This document shows positions 1 to 4,385 of a stretch of 6,199 bases of DNA, one piece after another; within the stretch, counting starts at the first letter, position 1, and every line of letters begins with the position of its first letter. A program made the translations under genes and the position numbers. Source of the stretch: JANLQX01 sp031406385. Its GTDB lineage: Bacteria > Actinomycetota > Acidimicrobiia > Acidimicrobiales > JANYDT01. The notes under the pieces are model-generated. The model had not been told where the DNA came from. It did no database searches and worked only from the letters and a program-made list of their open reading frames with translations. The stretch is taken from the NCBI GenBank assembly GCA_031406385.1, contig JANOHI010000177.1, forward strand, positions 1-6,199, in the 5' to 3' direction.

Positions 1-66
1 GAAGCGTTTCTTGCCGAGGTCACGCGTTTCCGTTCGGCCGGACCAGCCTCGCCGATGCGTCGCTGA
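1..66 (+). CDS. C-terminal end of an unidentified rightward gene (partial)
   Basis: Frame 1 is open from the window edge and ends at a TGA at 64-66, giving 21 residues (EAFLAEVTRFRSAGPASPMR, then a final R). This is too short to assign a family. The main support is positional. Its stop lies in the left arm of a hairpin whose right arm carries the stop of the leftward DUF3040 gene, the arrangement expected of two convergent genes sharing one bidirectional terminator. The other convergent pair in this window has the same layout. Third-position G/C is only moderate over these few codons. The other two frames are also partly open, so the call is tentative. Confidence 0.4.
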   Translation, partial: EAFLAEVTRFRSAGPASPMRR

Positions 67-88
67 CCCGGTGGCACCGGCTCAGCGA
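60..88. terminator. Bidirectional hairpin between convergent genes, both stop codons in the stem
   Basis: The near-perfect dyad reads CGCTGA (61-66), C, CCGGTG (68-73), G, CACCGG (75-80), C, TCAGCG (82-87), with T60 pairing A88. The arms pair over 13 positions, with one C/C mismatch (67 and 81) and a one-base centre. As RNA the tip would open to a 3-base loop. The TGA of the rightward gene is at 64-66 and the TGA of the leftward gene at 82-84, in opposite arms. No T tract follows on either strand, so it would be a tail-less terminator. The structure is seen directly; the terminator role is inferred. Confidence 0.6.
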
Positions 89-411
89 GGCGGAACCTGA
101 TATCGCTGAGCGATCTCATGCACCTGGGCGGCGATTGCCGCCCGGGAACTGCGGAGCAGCGCCGCGCCGGCGATGACCACGGCCACGAACCCCACGAGCG
201 AGACGAGCACGCCGAACAGACCGCCGAGAAGCACTCCGACGATCACCGACGCCACTCCGCCAACGATGGCGAGAATCAGCAGGACAGTCGGCGACATGGG
301 CCTTCGCTCCACGATCAGCCGCGCGCGGTCGCCCTCGGGACGCGGCTCACCGAGCTCAAGCTGGCGCTCGATCTCGTCGAGCACACGCTGTTCGTCCTCA
401 GACAGCGGCAC
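82..411 (-). CDS. DUF3040 family two-helix membrane protein
   Basis: Protein of 109 residues starting at GTG. The N-terminus PLSEDEQRVLDEIERQL (2-18) is the hallmark of the actinobacterial DUF3040 family, an acidic amphipathic helix. A basic stretch (31-37, RLIVERR) precedes two hydrophobic helices at about 41-62 and 66-87, followed by a short polar tail. The length is close to the usual ~100-130. It is probably an inner-membrane protein with both ends in the cytoplasm; the molecular function of the family is unknown. The start was chosen because family members begin right at (M)PLSE. The open frame continues much further upstream but there overlaps dinB and looks nothing like protein. A GGGA lies very close to the GTG, and the A/T pattern of GAACAT six bases upstream weakly resembles a leaderless -10 box. 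dinB lies 88 bp upstream on the same strand. In many actinobacteria, from memory, DUF3040 sits near dinB and mraZ. Confidence 0.85.
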   Translation of the reverse strand: MPLSEDEQRVLDEIERQLELGEPRPEGDRARLIVERRPMSPTVLLILAIVGGVASVIVGVLLGGLFGVLVSLVGFVAVVIAGAALLRSSRAAIAAQVHEIAQRYQVPPR

Positions 412-499
412 GATCCCATGTTCGCGCAAAAACGCAGTGACGGAGACACACGTGGGCGGAGTCGGGGCCGAACCGGCGGGACGTCGGCGGACCAGGCCA

Positions 500-1921
500 T
501 TAGCCGTCGCCCGATGGCCCCCATTGGGTGTCGCCAAGCCGCTTGACCCGCAGACCGGACACGCTGACCAGGGCGGCCGAGCCGACAGCTCCCTCGCCGA
601 ATTTCGCGCGGATCGCGTCGACGGTCTGGGCCAGCTCGCGTTCATCGTCTCGCTCGGTGCCCAACTCGTCGAGTGTGGGCTGACCGGACGGAGTCGGCGG
701 TGGCGAAGGTGGCGGATCGGCGAACAGATCAAGCTGGGCAACTTCGATCACTTCAGCCATGGAGACCAGTGCGGCATTCGGAGCGACGGCCGCCGATGCA
801 TCGAGGAGATTGCTCACCGATACACCGAGGAGCCGAGCTCCTCGCTCGGCGATCACGTCAGCAACGTCGGCCCGACGCATCAAGGCATCGGCGACCCTGG
901 TGATCGCCGTGCTTGTTGCGACTGATTGCGGCACCGTCTTCGAACGGGTGACCGAAGAGAAGTCGGAGAACTTCACCTTCAGCTGCACCGTGCGACCCAC
1001 CATGCCAGCTGCCCTCAGGCGTGAGCCGACGGCATCGGCCATGCGGACGAGCTCCACGTGCAGGACCTCGAGGTCACGATGATCGACCGAGAACGTCTCC
1101 TCGTGACCGATCGACTTGACGCCACGCTGCGGTTCCACCGGACGATCGTCGATGGCGTTCGCCAGGAGGTGAAGATGGCGCCCGTTCGCGTCACCAAGCG
1201 CGCGTATCAACGTGTCCTCAGGGAGCGATGCAAGATCGCCGATGGTCTGCACCCCGAAACGAACGAGGCGCTCGAACGTCTTCGGACCCACACCCCACAG
1301 CGCCCGGACCGACTGCGGCTGCATGAACGCCCGCTCCCCCCCGGCCAGGATCTCAACCACGCCGACACTCGGCCGCGAGCCGCCAGGGATCGGCTTCTCG
1401 GGGGCGCCGCCGATCGGCGGTTTCGCCGCCTTCGAGGCGAGCTTGGCCACGAGCTTGCTGGTCGCAACACCCACCGAACACGGCAGCGACATCGACTCGG
1501 CGATCTCGGCCCGCAACTTCGAGGCGATGGTCGAACCGTCGCCGTGGAGACGTCGAGCCGCCGTCACGTCAAGAAACGCTTCGTCCAGCGCGATGCCCTC
1601 GACCAATGGGGTGTAGTGGTGGAACACCTCGTGCAATTCAGTCGACACCTGGCCGTAGAGGCGATGGTCGCCCTGTAGGAAGATGGCGTGCGGGCAGCGG
1701 CGCTTCGCCTGCGTGGACGCCATCGCCGAGTGGATCCCAAAGGCTCGTGCCTCGTACGAGCACGACGCCACGACGCCACGCTCGCCGTCGCCGCCGACGA
1801 TCACCGGCTTGCCGGCGAGGGATGGGTCGCGTCGAACCTCGACCGCGACATAGAACGCATCCATGTCGACGTGCAAGATCGTACGTCTACGTACGATCTT
1901 GTTCGGCGTAGTGTCCGTCAA
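500..1921 (-). CDS. dinB: DNA polymerase IV (Y-family translesion polymerase)
   Basis: Protein of 473 residues; a Y-family error-prone polymerase that copies damaged DNA. Motif HVDMDAFY (17-24) supplies metal-binding D19 and the probable steric gate Y24. DEAFLD (113-118) supplies catalytic D113 and E114, and CSVGVATSKLVAKLAS (148-163) is the conserved palm/thumb motif. ALWGVGP (207-213) begins the helix-hairpin-helix region, and the little-finger domain runs about 265-375. QLDLF (396-400) is a typical beta-clamp-binding motif. A proline-rich linker (403-415) leads to a conserved actinobacterial tail ending GLRVKRLGDTQWGP. It is longer than E. coli DinB (351 aa) because of an insertion at about 166-195 and this tail. 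The start is TTG: it overlaps the NUDIX stop as TTGA, has GGGTGGAG five bases upstream, and no other start codon precedes the essential first strand (RRTILHVD). An inverted repeat lies in codons 7-16. Transcription is probably shared with the NUDIX gene. Confidence 0.95.
   Translation of the reverse strand: MTDTTPNKIVRRRTILHVDMDAFYVAVEVRRDPSLAGKPVIVGGDGERGVVASCSYEARAFGIHSAMASTQAKRRCPHAIFLQGDHRLYGQVSTELHEVFHHYTPLVEGIALDEAFLDVTAARRLHGDGSTIASKLRAEIAESMSLPCSVGVATSKLVAKLASKAAKPPIGGAPEKPIPGGSRPSVGVVEILAGGERAFMQPQSVRALWGVGPKTFERLVRFGVQTIGDLASLPEDTLIRALGDANGRHLHLLANAIDDRPVEPQRGVKSIGHEETFSVDHRDLEVLHVELVRMADAVGSRLRAAGMVGRTVQLKVKFSDFSSVTRSKTVPQSVATSTAITRVADALMRRADVADVIAERGARLLGVSVSNLLDASAAVAPNAALVSMAEVIEVAQLDLFADPPPSPPPTPSGQPTLDELGTERDDERELAQTVDAIRAKFGEGAVGSAALVSVSGLRVKRLGDTQWGPSGDG
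1874..1901. repeat. 13-bp perfect inverted repeat inside the 5' end of dinB
   Basis: Positions 1874-1886 (CAAGATCGTACGT) are exactly complementary to 1889-1901, separated by CT at 1887-1888. On the coding strand it covers codons 7 (third base) to 16 (third base) of dinB, about +21 to +48 from the TTG. In mRNA it could fold as a 12-bp stem with a four-base loop, just past the initiating ribosome. As DNA it is a long dyad that could be an operator. It is made with GTA, AGA and CGT codons, which are uncommon elsewhere in this gene, suggesting nucleotide-level selection. The role is unknown. Confidence 0.85.
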
Positions 1922-2445
1922 AGACGCTCCACCCGAAATGAGGATCGATACTCACCATGGAGCAGGAAACGAAATTCCCGGGTGCCTTCCCATCGTTCGG
2001 CAAGCCACTCGAGGACCGGTTCGGACACCCATCGCCCAGCCCCGTCGAGCAACGCCTCACACTCGTGCGGGTGAACGAAGCGTGCGCCGATGACGATGCC
2101 ATCGGGATCCTCACCGGTGGTCACGTCGCCAGTCCAGGAAATCGCGGTGAACACGTCCACGCTCAGGTGCCACTTCATGTCAAGGGCCACGGTCTCGACG
2201 GTGTACGTCGGGCCGGACCACGCCGTGACCGTCAAACCGGTCTCCTCGGCAACCTCACGGGTGAGACCGTCCACAGGATCCTCGTCGTCCTCGACGACAC
2301 CACCCGGAGTCGACCAGTCGGTCTTGCCGTTGCGCCGGAGATTCTCCACCAGGAGCAACTGGCCGTCGTGCTCCATGAGGCCCGCAGCGACGCGCCAGCG
2401 GCGCAACCCGGATGCGTCGGGCTCAGGAGGGGACGACGGCGACAC
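1918..2445 (-). CDS. NUDIX hydrolase
   Basis: Protein of 175 residues with a complete Nudix box: G49, five residues, E55, seven residues, then REVAEETGL at 63-71. The box supplies the metal-binding E64, E67 and E68. Strands before it (RRWRVAAGLMEHDGQLLLV, 15-33) and after it fit a single Nudix fold; a helical C-terminus follows with LEWLAERW near 145. Nudix enzymes hydrolyse nucleoside diphosphates linked to another group, such as oxidised dNTPs, ADP-ribose, capped nucleotides or NDP-sugars. The substrate cannot be read from the sequence, and there is no signal peptide. The GTG start at 2445 was chosen because GGAGAGG lies five bases before it. An ATG 23 codons upstream has no ribosome binding site, and the extra residues it would add are unlike the family. 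The stop overlaps the dinB start by three bases (TTGA), which suggests a coupled role in cleaning the nucleotide pool, but this is inference. Confidence 0.9.
   Translation of the reverse strand: MSPSSPPEPDASGLRRWRVAAGLMEHDGQLLLVENLRRNGKTDWSTPGGVVEDDEDPVDGLTREVAEETGLTVTAWSGPTYTVETVALDMKWHLSVDVFTAISWTGDVTTGEDPDGIVIGARFVHPHECEALLDGAGRWVSEPVLEWLAERWEGTREFRFLLHGEYRSSFRVERL
1927..1934 (-). promoter_or_regulatory. Ribosome binding site supporting the TTG start of dinB
   Basis: The leftward strand reads GGGTGGAG, then five bases (CGTCT), then TTG at 1921-1919. The site lies within the last codons of the NUDIX gene. It supports the TTG start that overlaps the NUDIX TGA. Confidence 0.65.
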
Positions 2446-2450
2446 GCTCA

Positions 2451-2457
2451 CCTCTCC
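2451..2457 (-). promoter_or_regulatory. Ribosome binding site of the NUDIX gene
   Basis: The leftward strand reads GGAGAGG, then TGAGC, then GTG at 2445-2443. This spacing selects the second of two nearby GTG codons (the other is at 2451-2449, inside the site) and argues against the upstream ATG at 2514. The 118 bp between this gene and the divergent YbaK gene show no other clear site for this direction. Confidence 0.7.
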
Positions 2458-2551
2458 ATCCTCGCCGAAACCACGATCCGACGGGACCGCTCTTGCCCTC
2501 GGGAGTCGTTGCATCGGCGCTCACACGTCGGAGCAACGGCGGAAGCCGCCG

Positions 2552-2557
2552 TAGCCT
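2552..2557 (+). promoter_or_regulatory. Probable -10 box of a leaderless promoter for the YbaK-like gene
   Basis: TAGCCT matches the actinobacterial TANNNT -10 pattern and lies six bases before the ATG at 2564, so transcription would begin at or next to the start codon. No Shine-Dalgarno sequence precedes this ATG, which fits a leaderless mRNA. No convincing -35 is seen. The same TAGCCT at the same distance precedes the SRPBCC gene. Confidence 0.55.
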
Positions 2558-2563
2558 GGCGTC

Positions 2564-3502
2564 ATGCATCGCAACGCCGTCGCCGTGACCGAAGCAGGAC
2601 GCGCCCTTGGCATGGAAATTTCCGTCGTCGAATACGCCGCCGAAGGTGCCCGGACGGCACTCGAAGCGGCCAATGCAATCGGTGTCGAGGTCGGCCAAAT
2701 CGTGAAATCGCTCGTGTTCGCCGTCGGGGACCCGAACGAGGGTGGGCGCGGTGAGCCCGTCCTGGCGTTGGTGTGCGGCGACGACCAACTCGATGAAGCC
2801 CGCCTGGCGAGCGCCGCGGGAACTCGTGCCGCCTGGCGGATTGACGCCAAGGCCGTTCGAGAGGCGACGGGTTTCGCCGTTGGCGGCGTCCCCCCATTCG
2901 GCCACGCCACCACGATGCGGGTCTATGCCGACCGGCGACTCGGCCGATTCGACGAGGTATGGGCGGCGGCCGGCACCCCGACGCACGTGTTCGCCGTAGA
3001 CGTCAACGCGCTCATCGACGGGATAGGCGCGAACTGGGCAGATATTGCCCGCACGGCGCCGAGCGCCGATACCCTGCACCGCGGCAATCCGGCCGACCAA
3101 GCGTCGAGCGATGCGGCGGTCACCGGCGACGGCGAAGCAAAGCCCGATGCCCAGCCCCTCACCGTCACCCATCCCCGACCGACGGGTCGAGACATCCTCG
3201 GCACCGTTCCGATGACCGCCCGGCCAGCGCAGCTCAGCGCTCTGCCTTCGGTGGCGGCCCGCGCCCTGGCCTTTGCAGCAATTCTGCTCGGTGGTCTCAT
3301 GGGCGGGCTGCTCACCTATGGCGTGCGCAAGGTCATGACGGGAAAGAGCACGGGCACCTCCCTCGGCCTCTGGACCGTCGCCGGTGCCGTCGGGACATCG
3401 TTCGGCGTCGGTGTACTCGCCACCCTCGTCCTTCGGGCGATGGGCGAGTGGCGAGCGCTCAATCGACCCGAAGACGCCTCCACCATCCTCGGAAGCAGCT
3501 GA
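2564..3502 (+). CDS. YbaK/EbsC-type aminoacyl-tRNA deacylase domain fused to a C-terminal two-helix membrane segment
   Basis: Protein of 312 residues in one uninterrupted frame. Residues 1-165 form a YbaK/ProX-type domain. TALEAANAIGVEVGQIVKSL (31-50) carries the invariant lysine K48, and ATGFAVGGVPPFGH (101-114) is the conserved active-site loop. GTPTHVFAVDVNAL (137-150) forms the closing strand and helix. Such proteins hydrolyse mischarged aminoacyl-tRNAs, for example Cys-tRNA(Pro), or related tRNAs; the exact substrate is not evident. A low-complexity linker rich in A, D, P and T (about 164-228) leads to two hydrophobic helices at about 229-253 and 267-291, joined by a polar basic loop (RKVMTGKSTGT). 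Family members are normally soluble and about 160 aa, so the membrane tail is unusual. I do not recognise it. The ATG at 2564 agrees with the family's N-terminus and with a leaderless promoter. It is divergent from NUDIX; a phosphatase gene follows after 61 bp. Confidence 0.85.
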   Translation: MHRNAVAVTEAGRALGMEISVVEYAAEGARTALEAANAIGVEVGQIVKSLVFAVGDPNEGGRGEPVLALVCGDDQLDEARLASAAGTRAAWRIDAKAVREATGFAVGGVPPFGHATTMRVYADRRLGRFDEVWAAAGTPTHVFAVDVNALIDGIGANWADIARTAPSADTLHRGNPADQASSDAAVTGDGEAKPDAQPLTVTHPRPTGRDILGTVPMTARPAQLSALPSVAARALAFAAILLGGLMGGLLTYGVRKVMTGKSTGTSLGLWTVAGAVGTSFGVGVLATLVLRAMGEWRALNRPEDASTILGSS

Positions 3503-3504
3503 GA

Positions 3505-3529
3505 GCGCGTCCGCCCGACCGGGCCGCGC
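3505..3529 (+). terminator. GC-rich hairpin after the YbaK-like gene, without T tract
   Basis: GCGCG (3505-3509), a TCC bulge, GCCC (3513-3516), loop GACC, GGGC (3521-3524) and CGCGC (3525-3529) give nine G/C pairs with a three-base left bulge. It begins two bases after the stop codon. No T run follows, so it is either a tail-less terminator or a 3'-end-stabilising structure. It lies before the separate promoter of the next gene, which fits a transcription boundary. Confidence 0.45.
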
Positions 3530-3550
3530 CGCAGGTCATCCCCCGACGCT

Positions 3551-3556
3551 TACCGT
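3551..3556 (+). promoter_or_regulatory. Probable -10 box of a leaderless promoter for the phosphatase gene
   Basis: TACCGT fits TANNNT and ends seven bases before the GTG at 3564. No Shine-Dalgarno sequence precedes that GTG. This box, together with family alignment, decides the start. No clear -35 is visible. Confidence 0.5.
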
Positions 3557-3563
3557 GGACGCC

Positions 3564-4343
3564 GTGACCACTGAGCTGCTCGACCTGGCCCGCCACCTCG
3601 CCACCACCACCGGCGCATTCCTGCTCGACGGGCTGCAGCGCGAACGGACGTCGATCGAGACGAAGTCGACCGGGACCGACATGGTCAGCGAGATGGACAA
3701 GGCCGCCGAACGGATGCTCGTCGACGGCATCCTGTCCGCCCGACCCCACGACGGGATCCTCGGCGAAGAAGGAACCGACACGGCGGGCACCTCGGGCGTG
3801 CGGTGGATCATCGATCCTCTCGACGGCACGACCAACTACCTCTACGGACATCCCCAGTGGAGCGTGTCGATCGGGGTCGAGATCGACGGGGTCGGGTCTG
3901 TCGGAGTTGTCGATGCGCCCATGCTGCGCGAGACCTACAGTGCGTCGATCGGCCAGGGCGCCTTCGGGAACGGACGACCCCTCAGGGTGTCATCGTGCGC
4001 CACGCTCTCGCAGGCGCTTGTCGGCACCGGTTTCGGCTACGACGCCGGTCTTCGTTCCTGGCAGGGCGAGATCGTGCACACGCTCCTCCCGGAGATCCGC
4101 GACATCCGTCGCGGAGGCTCGGCCGCGCTCGACCTGTGCTTCGTGGCTTGTGGCCGCCTCGACGCGTACTACGAGCGTGGCTGCAACGCCTGGGACCTCA
4201 GCGGCGGCTCCGTCATTGTGCGAGAGGCCGGCGGCTTCTCAACCGGACTGCGCCATCACGAACCGACGACTCACCTCGTCGTGGCGGCAGGGTCGACCCT
4301 GCACCCGCTCCTCCGCTCCCGACTGGCCGAGCTCATCGTCTGA
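3564..4343 (+). CDS. Inositol monophosphatase family protein (SuhB-like phosphatase)
   Basis: Protein of 259 residues, the normal length for the family. Metal-site motifs are complete: GEE at 67-69 (E68), DPLDGTTNY at 84-92 (D84, D87 and the phosphate-binding GTT) and WDLSGGSVIVREAGG at 210-224 (D211). TKSTGTDMVSEMD (33-45) is the conserved N-terminal loop. It should be a cytoplasmic Mg-dependent, lithium-sensitive phosphomonoesterase. The DPLDGTTNYLYG segment looks most like actinobacterial SuhB-type enzymes acting on myo-inositol-1-phosphate. Histidinol-phosphatase and fructose-1,6-bisphosphatase activities also occur in this superfamily and cannot be excluded. The GTG at 3564 was chosen because it gives the usual N-terminus (TTELLDLARHLA) and sits seven bases after a -10 box. 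The frame is open back to an ATG at 3384, but that would overlap the YbaK gene. The gene converges with the acyl-CoA synthetase gene. Confidence 0.9.
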   Translation: MTTELLDLARHLATTTGAFLLDGLQRERTSIETKSTGTDMVSEMDKAAERMLVDGILSARPHDGILGEEGTDTAGTSGVRWIIDPLDGTTNYLYGHPQWSVSIGVEIDGVGSVGVVDAPMLRETYSASIGQGAFGNGRPLRVSSCATLSQALVGTGFGYDAGLRSWQGEIVHTLLPEIRDIRRGGSAALDLCFVACGRLDAYYERGCNAWDLSGGSVIVREAGGFSTGLRHHEPTTHLVVAAGSTLHPLLRSRLAELIV

Positions 4344-4385
4344 TTCCGGGCGTCGCACCCGCATGCCGGGTGGCCCGGCGTCAGA
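4339..4385. terminator. Bidirectional hairpin between convergent phosphatase and acyl-CoA synthetase genes
   Basis: The dyad runs TCTGA (4339-4343), CCGGGC (4346-4351), a GTCG bulge, CACCCG (4356-4361), loop CATGC, CGGGTG (4367-4372), GCCCGG (4373-4378) and TCAGA (4381-4385). This is 17 pairs, with one 2x2 internal mismatch and one left-side bulge. The phosphatase TGA (4341-4343) pairs with the complement of the synthetase TGA (4381-4383), so the hairpin runs from stop codon to stop codon. There is no T tract on either strand. The terminator role is inferred from position and stem strength. Confidence 0.6.

Noticed and set aside
1..30. Direct repeat GCGTTTC at 4-10 and 24-30
   Set aside because: Only seven bases and two copies, inside a probable coding region; no sign of a longer array.
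412..741. Upstream extension of the DUF3040 frame to an ATG at 741
   Set aside because: It runs antisense-frame through the end of dinB on the same strand, and its Arg/Ser/Pro-rich translation does not resemble a protein. Family members start at the PLSEDEQ motif.
1407..1420. 14-bp perfect palindrome CCGCCGATCGGCGG inside dinB
   Set aside because: Its arms are G/C-only and lie in a Gly/Pro-rich coding loop at high GC. Such palindromes arise easily by chance and the codons used are ordinary for this genome.
1058..1678. Long rightward frame opposite dinB
   Set aside because: Antisense shadow of a high-GC gene: very Arg-rich, no recognisable motifs, no ribosome binding site. The same applies to the rightward frames over the NUDIX gene (1957-2754), the phosphatase (3803-4561) and the acyl-CoA synthetase (4891-5331).
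2446..2514. ATG at 2514 as the NUDIX start
   Set aside because: It has no ribosome binding site, and the extra 23 residues are unlike the family. The GTG at 2445 has GGAGAGG at good spacing.
1918..2563. SOS (LexA) operator for the NUDIX-dinB operon
   Set aside because: I looked for GAAC-N4-GTTC and close variants in the divergent intergenic region and the dinB leader and found none.
3100..3502. Separate gene for the membrane tail of the YbaK-like protein
   Set aside because: The frame is continuous with no stop. The only internal ATG near the helices (3212) has neither a Shine-Dalgarno sequence nor a TANNNT box at leaderless spacing.
3384..3563. ATG at 3384 as the phosphatase start
   Set aside because: It would overlap the YbaK gene by about 120 bases and add 60 low-complexity residues. 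The GTG at 3564 fits the family length and the -10 box.
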